Positions 32,501 through 41,184 are shown, counted from the first letter of the stretch. The stretch is 64,000 bases of DNA from Sphingopyxis sp. H053 (GCF_001468225.1 NZ_LNRU01000011.1:94554-158553); one strand, 5' to 3'. The notes: a model not told the origin generated them from the sequence alone. A program made the numbers and translations.

Positions 32501-32852
32501 CCTTCTGCGCTTGCAGATTTCCCACCGAAAGAAGGCGCGTCAACCGTCCCCAGCCGTGGCGGCTGGCGGGATAAGCGACGATATCAGGCGTGCCGTCGGC
32601 AAAGACGAGCCTCGCTCCGACCACTAGCCGGAAGCCCTCCACCATCTCTGGCTTCTTCACCTGTTGTTCTTTCAGGAACGCCCACGCCCGCACCACCCCC
32701 GCGACGCTGTTGCGGTCGGCGATACCGATGCCTTTCATGCCGAGGTTGATCGCCTCCGCAACCATTTCGGCGGGATGCGATGCCCCGCGCAAAAAGCTGT
32801 AATTGGTCGCGGCGACCATTTCGGCAAAACCGGTTTCGGGAGCCTCGCTCAT
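29586..32852 (-). CDS. dnaE2: error-prone DNA polymerase DnaE2 (ImuC)
   Basis: C-family polymerase alpha subunit for damage-induced mutagenesis, 1088 residues. N-terminal PHP domain (FAEMVAATNYSFLRGASHPA, GMKGIGIADRNSVAGVVRAW), palm with catalytic acids in DEPPDIDVDFEHERREEV, the GRGSAANSIVCFLLGVT block, thumb/finger SYGFPESHAQSFARLVYVSS, and an OB fold near the end (VRTAGVVLIRQRPGKGNAIF). The start MSEAPETGF at 32852 overlaps the imuB stop (ATGA). It acts with ImuA and ImuB in SOS mutagenesis; the cassette is under the LexA box at 35108-35122. Confidence 0.96.
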   Translation of the reverse strand: MSEAPETGFAEMVAATNYSFLRGASHPAEMVAEAINLGMKGIGIADRNSVAGVVRAWAFLKEQQVKKPEMVEGFRLVVGARLVFADGTPDIVAYPASRHGWGRLTRLLSVGNLQAQKGDCILSLQDLLGHCEDLLLIAMEGDEELLRTLKRARPKSVWLAATMPQSGTDARRLAKLQHLSAATGVPLLATNDALYATIGQRPLHDIISCIREGTTVLKAGKLLRANGERHLKTPAEMKRLFDGYPKAIEQSTKLLARIHFDLEDLRYEYPHEPVPPGWKPFSYLHHLVKTAAESRYGTPLPPKVRKLVGNELRLIRRRDYVYYFLTVYDLVRFARAQNPPILCQGRGSAANSIVCFLLGVTSVDPMKHDLLFSRFVSAERDEPPDIDVDFEHERREEVIQHIYDRYGRDRAAIAATVIHYRPRSTIREVGKALGFSEDVTARLADTSWGSWGDEVPVERLVEAGLNPHNGEIERLHRFVGELLKAPRHLSQHVGGFVLTEGRLDELVPIHNAAMEDRTFIEWDKDDIDALGLMKVDVLALGMLTCIRKCFDLMREHDLGNHTLEVDIDCDDPEVYGMLQKGDSIGVFQVESRAQINMLPRLRPEVFYDLVVQVAIVRPGPIEGDMVHPYLRRRNKEEPVEFPEPSPPHPPDELHDVLGKTFGVPLFQEQAMKLAMVAADFTPEEANGLRRAMATFRNVGTIENFREKMIGGMVARGYKQDFAERCFKQIEGFGSYGFPESHAQSFARLVYVSSWIKHYHPAVFACGILNSQPMGFYAPAQLVRDAQEHGVEVREVDVNDSHWDNSLERRADGSLALRLGFRQVDGFREEWANQIVEARTTSFASVEELARRAGLPPRALRLLAEADACRSMGLERRPALWDARRVRQGVLPLFGAAETDELGAEEDAELPPTPMVEHVLTDYQTTRLSLKGHPMAFLRRDFAREGVLSAAEVMAAKNGSIVRTAGVVLIRQRPGKGNAIFITLEDEGGIVNILLWARHFERYRRAVMASRLMLAEGEVQRSKEGVIHLMATRIVDCTAMLDTLGSDRRFEPDVCRADEVKHPQLPRGYAAKHGHPRDVRILPKSRDFH

Positions 32853-34411
32853 GCGAAAACCCCGTGGATATACCAGCGCGGGTCGGGCTTTTCGTCGTAG
32901 AGGCCGTGGCGAAAGAGCCAGAAGCGGCGGCCCTGCGCATCCTCGACGCGGTAATAGTCGCGCGTCAGCCCGCCATTGTCGCGGCGGCGCCACCATTCGG
33001 CGGCGATACGTTCGGGGCCTTCGTAACGGCGGATCGCGTGCGTCGCGCGGCGCCAGCGGAAATGGTGCGGCGGGCCGTCGGGCACCTCGGCGATCACCTC
33101 GATCGGCTGCGGCGGATCGAAGAGGTGGAAGGGACGCGTCGGCGGCTCGCCTTCCTCGGGCGCGGGCCAGGCCAGCGGGAGCGGGGCGTCGGCTGCGGGC
33201 AGTTCGAGCTGCGCCTGTTCGGGGATATGCGTATCGGCAGGGCGCAGTCGCCGCACCCGCCCGCGTCCGAGCCGCGTCGTCAGCCGGTCGGCGAGTTCGT
33301 CCATCGCCGCGCCTTCGTTCGCCGTGCGGACCGCGCCGCCCTCCAGCTTCAACTGCGTCGCGGTCAACCGCTCGAGCCGCGGCACCGCGAGGCGGATCAT
33401 GTCGAAACCGAAACCGGGGTCGAGCGGGTCGGCGAGGCTGTCCATACGCTCGGCGAACAGGCGCATCACCAGCCCCGTGTCGCGCGTCGGGTGGCCGGTT
33501 TCGATCGCGATGCTGCGCGCGAGGCCATCGCTGCGAAAGAAGGTCGCGCGGAAATGGCGCCCGCCCTTGCCGCGTTCGCCAAGCTCCTCGATCGCTTCGC
33601 CGGTGAGTTCGGCTAGCACTTTGGTGGCGTGCGCCGTGCTGCCGAGCGGCTCGGCGAAGCGGCGTTCGGCGACCACGGGCGGCAGGGCGATGCGCGGGGC
33701 GAGCGGGCTGGGCGCATCGCCGAGCAGACGGCGCAGCGCCATCGCGGCGTCGGCGCCGAAGCGCGCGGCGATATTCGCCATCGGGCGGCTCGCGAGGTCG
33801 CCGATCGTCTTGAGCCCTGCGCGGACCAGCGCGGTGGTCGCTTCGGCTTCGAGTTCGAGCGCGGCGACGGGCAGGCGGCGGATCGCTTGCCCTTCGTCGG
33901 GGGCAGGGCGCGTCTGGTAGCGCGCGAGTGCGCGCGCGGCATCGGCGGTCGGACCGAGCGCGTGGCGCAAGGTCATGCCGAGCCGCGCGAGGCGTCTCTC
34001 GGCATCGCGCACGAGCTCCGCCTCACCGCCGTACAGATGTTCGGCGCCCGCGATGTCGAGGATCAGCCCGTCGGGTGCGTCGAGCGAGACGAGCGGCGAG
34101 TAGCGCGCGCAGCCCTGCGCGAGCCGGTCGAGCCAGTCCTGGTCGAGCACCGGGTCGTGCGGGACGACGGTAAGCTCGCCGATCTGCGCGCGCGCATCGG
34201 CGAGCGGCATGCCGACGCGCAGCCCGACGGCGAGCGCCGCGGCATCGACGCTGGCGAGGCGCATCGCGCCGCGCTGCTTCTCGGCGAAAACGAGCGGCGC
34301 GTCAGGCGGCCGCGGCGCCGTGCGAAGCCATCGCTCGGCGGGCAGGAAGGGGAAGAAGAGCGCCAGATAGCGCCGCTTCGTCGGCATTTGGCCCAAAAGC
34401 TTTTTCGTCAT
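32849..34411 (-). CDS. imuB: Y-family polymerase homologue ImuB
   Basis: Catalytically inactive Y-family protein that acts as the hub of the ImuA-ImuB-DnaE2 mutasome by binding DnaE2 and the beta clamp. 520 residues from ATG 34411 (MTKKLLGQMPTKRRYLALFF). It shows RVGMPLADARAQIGEL, the palm-like SPLVSLDAPDGLILDIAGAE and HLYGGE, where polymerase acidic residues are replaced, as in the family, and a C-terminal DYYRVEDAQGRRFWLFRHGL. QLELPAAD is a possible clamp-binding site. The start lies inside imuA (110-base overlap); MPTKRRYLAL at 34387 is an alternative (86-base overlap). Confidence 0.92.
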   Translation of the reverse strand: MTKKLLGQMPTKRRYLALFFPFLPAERWLRTAPRPPDAPLVFAEKQRGAMRLASVDAAALAVGLRVGMPLADARAQIGELTVVPHDPVLDQDWLDRLAQGCARYSPLVSLDAPDGLILDIAGAEHLYGGEAELVRDAERRLARLGMTLRHALGPTADAARALARYQTRPAPDEGQAIRRLPVAALELEAEATTALVRAGLKTIGDLASRPMANIAARFGADAAMALRRLLGDAPSPLAPRIALPPVVAERRFAEPLGSTAHATKVLAELTGEAIEELGERGKGGRHFRATFFRSDGLARSIAIETGHPTRDTGLVMRLFAERMDSLADPLDPGFGFDMIRLAVPRLERLTATQLKLEGGAVRTANEGAAMDELADRLTTRLGRGRVRRLRPADTHIPEQAQLELPAADAPLPLAWPAPEEGEPPTRPFHLFDPPQPIEVIAEVPDGPPHHFRWRRATHAIRRYEGPERIAAEWWRRRDNGGLTRDYYRVEDAQGRRFWLFRHGLYDEKPDPRWYIHGVFA

Positions 34412-35105
34412 GGTTCCAGTCCAGTCGCCAGCGGGCGGGCGCAGCGCCGCCGCGCCAGCGCAGCAATTCGAGGTCGAAGGCGGGCGCGCCGGGGGCGTTC
34501 GCTTCGAGCGCGTGCGAGGCGGCGGCGGCGACACTCCAGCGCGTCTCGGCGACGCTCGGCGCCGGCGCGGCATTGAGCCGGAGCATCAGCAAGATCGTCC
34601 CCGCATCGCGCGCGCCGAGCGCGAGGCGGCGCCCCGCGGTGAGGTCGAGCAAAGGGAATTTGCCCCAGCTTTCGACGATCACCGCCGCCGATCCCGCACA
34701 GCGGATCGCATCGTTCGCGCAGGCGAGCAGCATCTTCGGATCGGTGGTCTCGACGAGCAAAAGCCGGTCGGGGTCGCCGCCGAGCTCGGCAATACCGGGG
34801 GCATAGATATGGCCCGTGCGCTTGCCGGCATCGCTCGTGCGCAGCCAGATCAGCGGCGCCTTGCCGGGTGTGCGCAGCGCGATCAGCGCGGCGAAGGCGG
34901 CGGCGCTCGTCGCGTCGAGCGCATCGGCGGCGAAAAATTCATGGGTGCGCCCAATCATCAGGCCGCCGCCGATCGCGGCGTCGAAGGACGCGTGCCCGCT
35001 CGCCAGCCAGCCGTCGGCCCGGCGGCTTTCGAAACCGCCATTGGCGGCCAGCCGGGCGATGCGTTTGCGCAGCCCGGCGAGTTGGGAAGACGACTCGCGC
35101 ATCAT
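34302..35105 (-). CDS. imuA: SOS mutagenesis protein ImuA
   Basis: RecA-like accessory protein of the ImuA-ImuB-DnaE2 cassette, 267 residues. Family blocks: LAANGGFESRRADGWLASGH, FDAAIGGGLMIGRTHEFFAA, KAPLIWLRTSD, HIYAPGIAELGGDPDRLLLV, RCAGSAAVIVESWGKFPLLD. The start at 35105 has AGGAA 5 bases upstream; longer in-frame extensions run through the promoter and REP element and are not real. The C-terminus ends in an alanine run (ASHGAAAA) after overlapping imuB. Confidence 0.9.
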   Translation of the reverse strand: MMRESSSQLAGLRKRIARLAANGGFESRRADGWLASGHASFDAAIGGGLMIGRTHEFFAADALDATSAAAFAALIALRTPGKAPLIWLRTSDAGKRTGHIYAPGIAELGGDPDRLLLVETTDPKMLLACANDAIRCAGSAAVIVESWGKFPLLDLTAGRRLALGARDAGTILLMLRLNAAPAPSVAETRWSVAAAASHALEANAPGAPAFDLELLRWRGGAAPARWRLDWNHDEKAFGPNADEAALSGALLPLPARRAMASHGAAAA

Positions 35106-35107
35106 TT

Positions 35108-35122
35108 GTTCCTGATATGTTC
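35108..35122 (-). promoter_or_regulatory. LexA (SOS) box of imuA-imuB-dnaE2
   Basis: GTTCCTGATATGTTC, i.e. GAAC-N7-GAAC on the coding strand, the alphaproteobacterial LexA consensus. It begins 3 bases from the imuA start codon and includes the ribosome-binding site. Confidence 0.9.
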
Positions 35123-35152
35123 TATTAGCGCGCGAGCGGGGTCGATTGTCAA
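35122..35152 (-). promoter_or_regulatory. sigma-70-type promoter of imuA
   Basis: Minus strand TTGACA (complement of 35147-35152), then TAATAG (complement of 35122-35127) after 19 bases. The LexA box abuts the -10 element, so bound LexA would block the start of transcription. Confidence 0.65.
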
Positions 35153-35174
35153 GATGAGTCAGTCGCTCCCGTTC

Positions 35175-35247
35175 CGTCACCCCGGACTTGATCCGGCATC
35201 CATTCCGGCGGCGTGGTCGTGGACCCCGGATCAAGTCCGGGGTGACG
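35175..35247. repeat. REP-like palindrome, copy 1
   Basis: A perfect 22-base inverted repeat: 35175-35196 (starting CGTCACCCCGGACTTGATCC) with 35226-35247, loop of 29 bases. It sits between the end of the efflux operon and the imuA promoter. A related imperfect copy is at 47855-47926. Confidence 0.8.
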
Positions 35248-35250
35248 AAG

Positions 35251-36660
35251 CTATTGGGGTGCAGGCGCGGCCGAACCCGCGCTGCTGTCGCCGCCCAGCG
35301 TACGGAACAGCGCGATTCGCGTGCTGACGAGCAGCAATTGCGTCCCGACCTCGCTCCGCCGCGCCGAATAGAGGCTGCGCTGCGCGTCGAGGCTGGAAAG
35401 GAAGCTGTCGACGCCGCCCTTGTAGCGCGCGTCGGCGAGCGTCGCGGTGTCGGCGGCGGCTTCGGTGTTCGCCGCCGCGGCGCGGGCGCGCTCGGAAATC
35501 GTGCCCTGCACCGCGAGCGCGTCGGCGACCTCGCGGAATGCGGTCTGGATCGCGCCTTCATAGCCCGCGAGCGCGGCGTCGCGCTGCGCTTCGCTGACTG
35601 CGACACCCGCGCGGCGGCCGCCGGCGTCGAAGATCGTCGCGGTCGCGTCGCCGCCCGCCGACCAGTTGAACGACCCGCTGTCGAACAGGCCGGAGAGCGC
35701 GTTGCTCGCAAAACCGAGCAGTCCGGTGAGCGAAATCGACGGGAACAATTGCGCGCGCGCGACGCCGATGTCGGCGTTGGCGGCGCGCAGGCCATATTCG
35801 GCCTCGATCACGTCGGGACGGCGGAGCAGGATTTCGGAGCTGACCCCGGCGGGCAGCGACACGATCGCGGGCGTCACTTCGGTGAGGCTCGCGGGCAGCA
35901 GCGTCCGGTCGACATCGCCGCCGACGAGCAGGCGGATGAGATTCTCATCCTGCGCGAGCGCGGTCCTTTGCTGCGCGATCGAATCCTCGGCGGTCGCGAG
36001 GATCTGTTCGGCCTGGCGCAGATCGGTGCGCGGCGCGACGCCGCCGTCGAGCCGCGCCTTGGTCAGCCGCACGCTCTCGCGCGCATTGGTGGCGGTGTCC
36101 TCGGCGATTTTGAGCAGATCGCGGTCGGCGCCATAGGTCGCCCATGCGTCCGCGAGATTGGCGATCAGCGCTAGCCGCATGGTGCGCGACGCCGCCTCGG
36201 TGCCGAGCGCGCGATTGCGGTCAGCTTCGGTCGCGTTGGCGAGCTTGCCGAACAGGTCGAGTTCGAAAGCGGTGATGCCGCCGCGCAGCGAGAAATCGCC
36301 GCTGCCGTTCGTGTTGCCGCCGCCATCCGAATAGCCTGCGCCGGCGCTGATCCCGAGCTCGGGGAATTGCCCCGATCGCGTGACGCGGACCTGCGCGCGC
36401 GCCGCGGCGACATTGGCGTAAGCGACGCGGAGGTCGCGGTTGTTCGCGAGCGCCTGATCGGCCAGCGACTGGAGTCGCGGATCGGTGAACACGCTTTTGT
36501 ACGAGAGGATCGGCAGCGCCGCCTCGCTCTGGAGCAGATAGGCGTCGCCGGCGGGCCAGCTTTGCGGGACGGGCGGCGCCGGCAGCACCGTCTTCGGCGC
36601 GAGCGAGCAGCCGGCCAGCATCAGCGTACTTGCCATCAGCAGGGCGCGGGCGTGGATCAT
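35251..36660 (-). CDS. RND efflux outer-membrane lipoprotein (NodT/OprM family)
   Basis: TolC-like trimeric outer-membrane channel, 469 residues. Lipobox LAGC (MASTLMLAGCSLAP). Two repeats of the OEP domain: VFTDPRLQSLADQALANNRD, LRVAYANVAAARAQVRV and ISLTGLLGFASNALSGLFDS, YEGAIQTAFREVADALAVQG. Motif LLRRPDVIEAEYGLRAANAD is typical of NodT-type channels. Start overlaps the pump gene stop by 4 bases; third gene of a leftward operon. Substrate cannot be read from sequence. Confidence 0.93.
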   Translation of the reverse strand: MIHARALLMASTLMLAGCSLAPKTVLPAPPVPQSWPAGDAYLLQSEAALPILSYKSVFTDPRLQSLADQALANNRDLRVAYANVAAARAQVRVTRSGQFPELGISAGAGYSDGGGNTNGSGDFSLRGGITAFELDLFGKLANATEADRNRALGTEAASRTMRLALIANLADAWATYGADRDLLKIAEDTATNARESVRLTKARLDGGVAPRTDLRQAEQILATAEDSIAQQRTALAQDENLIRLLVGGDVDRTLLPASLTEVTPAIVSLPAGVSSEILLRRPDVIEAEYGLRAANADIGVARAQLFPSISLTGLLGFASNALSGLFDSGSFNWSAGGDATATIFDAGGRRAGVAVSEAQRDAALAGYEGAIQTAFREVADALAVQGTISERARAAAANTEAAADTATLADARYKGGVDSFLSSLDAQRSLYSARRSEVGTQLLLVSTRIALFRTLGGDSSAGSAAPAPQ

Positions 36661-39600
36661 GCCGGCACCTCCGCCGCGCCTTCACCCTTGTTCTTGCCGA
36701 AGCGCGCGCGCGCCGCCGCGAGGCCGTCGCGCACGCCGCGGCGGACGAGGACGAAGAAGAGCGGGATAAAGAAGATCGCGAGGAAGGCGGCGGTGAGCAT
36801 GCCGCCGATCACCGAGGTGCCGATCGCGACGCGGCTGTTCGCACCCGCGCCGGTCGCGATCGCGAGCGGCAGCACGCCGAAGATGAAGGCAAAGCTCGTC
36901 ATCAAAATCGGGCGCAGGCGGATGCGCGCGGCGGCGATCGCAGCCTCGATCACGCGTTTGCCTTTGCGCTCTTCCTGCTCGGCGAATTCGATCATCAGGA
37001 TCGCATTCTTCGCAGCGAGCCCCATCGTCGTGAGCAGACCGATCTGGAGGTAGACGTCATTCTCGAGCCCGCGCAGATTGACGGCAAAGATCGCGCCGAT
37101 CAGCCCGAGCGGAATGACCAGGATCACCGCGAGCGGGATCGTCCAGCTTTCATAAAGCGCCGCGAGGCAGAGGAAGACGACGAGCAGCGACAGGCCATAG
37201 AGCAAGGGCGCCTGTCCCGACGAGAGGCGCTCCTGATAGGAGGAGCCCGACCAGGCGACGCTGGTGCCGGGGATCTCGTTCGCCATCCGCTCCATCTCGT
37301 CCATCACCTCGCCCGAGCTGGTGCCCGGCGCGGGCTGGCCCGAGATTTCGAACGCGGGCACGCCCTGGAAGCGCGAGCTGCTGCTCGGCGTCGTAGACCA
37401 GCCGGTCTTGGCGAAGGCGGAGAAGGGCGACATTTCGCCGTCGGCCGAACGGACATACCATTGGCCGAGGTCTTCGGGCCGCGCACGATAGGGGGCGTCG
37501 CCCTGGACATAGACGCGCTTGACGCGGCCCTTGTCGATAAAGTCGTTGACGTAGCGCCCGCCCCACGCGGTTGCGAGCGTCGAATTCACATCGGCATTGT
37601 CGATGCCGTACGCCGTCAGCCGCTGCGTATCGATATCGATCTTCAGCGTCGCGACGTCGGGAAGGTCGGACAGGCGCACCGAGGTCAGCTTCGGATTCGC
37701 ATTCGCCGCGGAAAGCAGTTTTTCGCGTGCTTCGGCGAACTCTTCGCGGCTCATCCCGCTGCGGTTCTGAAACTGCATCGTGAAGCCCGACGAATCGCCG
37801 AGCCCGCGCACCGCGCCGGGGACGAGCGCAAAGATCTGCGCGTCGCGGAGGCCGCTCAGCGCCTTGCGCGCGCGTTCGGCGATCGCATCGGCGGTATTCT
37901 CCTTGCCCGGGCGGTCGTCCCAATGGGTGAGGTTGACGAAGCCCTGGCCGGTGTTCTGCCCCGAAGCGCCACCGCCGCCGCCCCCCGCGATCAGAAACAG
38001 CGCCTGCGTGTTCGCCTTTTCCGCTGTGAGCATATATTTTTCGATTTCGTCGCGCACTTCGAGCGTACGCGCCTGCGTCGCGCCCGCGGGCAAGCGAAAT
38101 TGCACCGAAACGCGTCCCTGATCCTCGTTGGGCAGGAAGCCGCTCGGCAGGCGCAGGAACAGGACGACGAGCAGGACGAGCAGCACGGCGTAGATGCCGA
38201 GGAAGAGCCATTTGCGGTCGACGACCTTGGTAACGCTGCCGACATAGCGGTCGACCGACCGGTCGAAGCGCGTGTTGAAGCCGGTCTTGGCGCGTTCGAG
38301 CAAGGCACGCGCGCGCGGGAAGCGCCCGCCCTCGGCCGGAGCGTCGCCATGGCTCTTCGGCTTGAGTAGCGTCGAGGTGAGTGCGGGGCTCAGGATCAAG
38401 GCGACGAGCACCGACAGCGCCATCGCCGACACGATGGTGACCGAGAATTGGCGATAGATGACGCCGGTCGACCCGCCGAAGAAGGCCATCGGCAGGAACA
38501 CCGCCGACAGCACGAGCGCGATCGCGATCAGCGCGACCTGCAGCTCCTTCATCGACTGGATTGTCGCGTCGCGCGCCGACATGCCCGGGTTTTCTTCCAT
38601 CAATCGCTCGACATTCTCGACCACGACGATCGCGTCGTCGACGAGCAGCCCGATCGCGAGCGTCAGCCCGAACAGGGTGAGCGTGTTGATGCTGAACCCC
38701 AGCATATAGAAGATGGCGAAGGTACCGAGCAGCACGACGGGCACCGCGATCGCGGGGATCAGCACCGCGCGCCAGCTTTGCAGAAAGACGAACATCACAA
38801 GGATGACGAGCAAAATCGCCTCGAACAGCGATTTTTGCACTTCGCTCACCGACAGTTTGATGAAGGCGGTCGAATCATTGGCGTAGCTGTAGGTCAGCCC
38901 GTCGGGGAAATCGGCGGCGAGCTCCTCCATCCGCGCCTTGACCCGGTCGGCGGTCTCGAGCGCGTCCGACCCCGGCGACAGCGAAATCGACATGCCCGCG
39001 CCCGGATGGCCGTTGATCCGGCTGACGACGGCATAGCTTTCGGCGCCGATCTCGACGCGCGCGACATCCTTGATGCGCACGCTCGACCCGTCGGGCAGCG
39101 TCTTCAGCACGATATTCTCGAACTCGGGCACGGTCTGCATCCGCGACTGCGCGGTGACGGTCGCGTTGAGCATCTGGCCCTGCGGCGCGGGGAGGCCGCC
39201 GACGTCGCCCGCCGCGACTTCGCTGTTCTGCGCGGTGATCGCCGAAATCACGTCGCTCGGCATCAGCGATACCGCGGCGAGCCGCTGCGGATTGAGCCAG
39301 ATGCGCATCGCGTGCGGCGCGCCGAAGATATTGACCTCGCCCACCCCTTCGACGCGCGACAGCGGGTCCTGGATGTTCGACGCCATATAGTCGGACACGT
39401 CCTGGTTCACGCGCGTGTTCGTCGAATCGTAAACGCCGACGAGCAGCAGCGTGTCCGAGTTCGACTTGGTGACGCGCACGCCCTGCTGCTGCACCTGTTG
39501 CGGCAGGCGCGAGACCGCCGATGCGATCTTGTTCTGGACCTGCACCTGCGCGATGTCGGGATCGGTGCCCTTTTCGAAGATCGCGGTGATGTTCGCCTGA

Positions 39601-39857
39601 CCGCGCGAGCTCGACTGCGAGCTGAAATAGAGCAGGCCGTCGATCCCGGTCAGCTGCTGTTCGAGCACCTGCGTGACGCTGTTCTCGATCGTTTCGGCCG
39701 ACGCGCCCGGATAGGAGGCGCGGATATTGACCTGCGCCGGGGCGATGTCGGGATATTGCTCGATCGGCAGCGAAAAGAGTGCGCCCGCGCCGCCGAGCAT
39801 GACGATGATCGCCAGCACCCAGGCGAAGATCGGCCGGTCGATGAAAAGGCGCGACAT
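36657..39857 (-). CDS. RND multidrug efflux pump, HAE1 family (AcrB/MexB-like)
   Basis: Inner-membrane drug/proton antiporter, 1066 residues, with the 12-helix, two-loop layout of the family. N-terminus MSRLFIDRPIFAWVLAIIVM. Proton-relay aspartates D407 and D408 in GLLVDDAIVVVENVERLMEE are at the AcrB positions. PhoP-like substrate loop includes GDSSGFTMQFQNRSGMSREE. C-terminal helices include YESWTIPLAVILVIPLGLIG. Lies between the fusion-protein and channel genes. A glycine run (GGGGGGASGQNTGQG) lies in the second loop, as in AcrB-type pumps. Confidence 0.96.
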   Translation of the reverse strand: MSRLFIDRPIFAWVLAIIVMLGGAGALFSLPIEQYPDIAPAQVNIRASYPGASAETIENSVTQVLEQQLTGIDGLLYFSSQSSSRGQANITAIFEKGTDPDIAQVQVQNKIASAVSRLPQQVQQQGVRVTKSNSDTLLLVGVYDSTNTRVNQDVSDYMASNIQDPLSRVEGVGEVNIFGAPHAMRIWLNPQRLAAVSLMPSDVISAITAQNSEVAAGDVGGLPAPQGQMLNATVTAQSRMQTVPEFENIVLKTLPDGSSVRIKDVARVEIGAESYAVVSRINGHPGAGMSISLSPGSDALETADRVKARMEELAADFPDGLTYSYANDSTAFIKLSVSEVQKSLFEAILLVILVMFVFLQSWRAVLIPAIAVPVVLLGTFAIFYMLGFSINTLTLFGLTLAIGLLVDDAIVVVENVERLMEENPGMSARDATIQSMKELQVALIAIALVLSAVFLPMAFFGGSTGVIYRQFSVTIVSAMALSVLVALILSPALTSTLLKPKSHGDAPAEGGRFPRARALLERAKTGFNTRFDRSVDRYVGSVTKVVDRKWLFLGIYAVLLVLLVVLFLRLPSGFLPNEDQGRVSVQFRLPAGATQARTLEVRDEIEKYMLTAEKANTQALFLIAGGGGGGASGQNTGQGFVNLTHWDDRPGKENTADAIAERARKALSGLRDAQIFALVPGAVRGLGDSSGFTMQFQNRSGMSREEFAEAREKLLSAANANPKLTSVRLSDLPDVATLKIDIDTQRLTAYGIDNADVNSTLATAWGGRYVNDFIDKGRVKRVYVQGDAPYRARPEDLGQWYVRSADGEMSPFSAFAKTGWSTTPSSSSRFQGVPAFEISGQPAPGTSSGEVMDEMERMANEIPGTSVAWSGSSYQERLSSGQAPLLYGLSLLVVFLCLAALYESWTIPLAVILVIPLGLIGAIFAVNLRGLENDVYLQIGLLTTMGLAAKNAILMIEFAEQEERKGKRVIEAAIAAARIRLRPILMTSFAFIFGVLPLAIATGAGANSRVAIGTSVIGGMLTAAFLAIFFIPLFFVLVRRGVRDGLAAARARFGKNKGEGAAEVPA

Positions 39858-39863
39858 AAGAGG

Positions 39864-41045
39864 CTACTTGCCCTTGGCTTGGGCGTCGCCGCCCTTCGGA
39901 GCACCGACGCGCTGCGCGCTGCTCGCGGGCACGGGGCGGATCGGCGCCCCTTGCCGCAGATTGCCGATGCCCTGCGTGATCACGCGGTCGCCGGGTTTCA
40001 GCCCGTCGGTGACGACCCAATTGGCGCCCGAGGTGCGGTCGGCGACGATCTTGCGCCGCGCCGCCTTGTTGTCCTTGCCGACAAGATAGACGAAGGCCGA
40101 CCCGTCGAAATCGCGCTGCACCGCGGCCTGCGGCAGCAGGATCGCCGTCGGGTTCACCGCCTGGTCGAACAGCGCGGTCACAAACATGCCGGGCAGCAGG
40201 ATGCCCCTGGGATTGGGGAAGCGCGCGCGCAGTGTGACGGTGCCCGTCGCCTCGTTGACAGTGACGTCTGAAAACTGGACTACGCCGGCAAAGGGGTAGG
40301 CGCTGCCATCCTCCATGCGCAGGCGCACCGAGGTGCTGCCCGCGGTGACCCCGCCGCTTTCGATCGCCTGGCGCAGCGTGGTGAGCTCGGCGCTCGACTG
40401 CTGCATGTCGACATACATCGGATCGGTCTGCTGGATCACCGCGAGCGGGCTCGCCTGGCTCGCGCTGACGAGCGCGCCGGGGGTCGCGAGGCTGCGGCCG
40501 ATGCGGCCGCTGATCGGCGCGGTGATCGTCGCAAAACGCAGGTTAATGCGCGCGGTTTCCAGCGCGGCGCCATTCTGCGCGACCGCGGCGCGCGCCATCC
40601 GCGCCTGCGCGAGCGCGTCGGTGTAATCCTGCTCGGCGACCGCCTGCATCTTGGCGAGCGGTTCGAGCCGCCGCGCGCGTTCGTCGGCGGCCTGCGCGCT
40701 CGCGCGGGCGCTCGCGAGGTTCGCGGCGGCCTGGTCGACCCCCGCCTGATACAGGCTCGCGTCGATCTGGTAGAGCGGCTGGCCGGCGCGCACAAAGCCG
40801 CCTTCGGTGAACAGGCGGCGACGGATCAGGCCATTGACCTGCGGGCGCACTTCGCTCGTCTCGAACGCGACGGTGCGTCCGCCGAGCGACGAGGTGACGG
40901 GCACCGGCTCGACCTTAACGGCGACATAGCCGACCTCGGGCGCGCCGCGGCCATTCTTGCTTTCATCCTGACCCGAGCAGGCGCCGAGCGATAGAGCCGC
41001 GGCACACAGCACTCCGGTCAGCGACAGCGACCTTTTGTCCAGCAT
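39864..41045 (-). CDS. RND efflux membrane-fusion lipoprotein (AcrA/MexA-like)
   Basis: Periplasmic adaptor, 393 residues, with lipobox LGAC (AAALSLGACSGQDES). Barrel-sandwich segments VRPQVNGLIRRRLFTEGGFV, RAGQPLYQIDASLYQ and ITAPISGRIGRSLATPGALV; beta-barrel region QTDPMYVDMQQSSAELTTLR; membrane-proximal end VITQGIGNLRQGAPIRPV. Start MLDKRSLSLTG at 41045; upstream in-frame extension lacks a signal. First gene of the pump operon. The nearby 11-base tandem repeats (41118-41137) could be a regulator site; no TetR or MarR gene is adjacent. Confidence 0.94.
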   Translation of the reverse strand: MLDKRSLSLTGVLCAAALSLGACSGQDESKNGRGAPEVGYVAVKVEPVPVTSSLGGRTVAFETSEVRPQVNGLIRRRLFTEGGFVRAGQPLYQIDASLYQAGVDQAAANLASARASAQAADERARRLEPLAKMQAVAEQDYTDALAQARMARAAVAQNGAALETARINLRFATITAPISGRIGRSLATPGALVSASQASPLAVIQQTDPMYVDMQQSSAELTTLRQAIESGGVTAGSTSVRLRMEDGSAYPFAGVVQFSDVTVNEATGTVTLRARFPNPRGILLPGMFVTALFDQAVNPTAILLPQAAVQRDFDGSAFVYLVGKDNKAARRKIVADRTSGANWVVTDGLKPGDRVITQGIGNLRQGAPIRPVPASSAQRVGAPKGGDAQAKGK

Positions 41046-41117
41046 AGTTGGTTGTTCTCGTATCGGTTCGCCGGGAGGCGGGGGAGGTTGCGTCCTTTCA
41101 ACCCATTGGATTGCGCC

Positions 41118-41137
41118 ATGCAAGCGCAATGCAAGCG
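41118..41137. repeat. tandem ATGCAAGCG repeat
   Basis: ATGCAAGCG at 41118-41126 and again at 41129-41137, 11 bases apart, i.e. one helical turn. A pair of CGACAA words follows at the same spacing (41141 and 41151). Position about 75 bases upstream of the fusion-protein gene suggests a regulator site (inference). Confidence 0.4.
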
Positions 41138-41184
41138 ATGCGACAAATTACGACAATTTTTCTACCGCGGCCCATCGCCACCCG

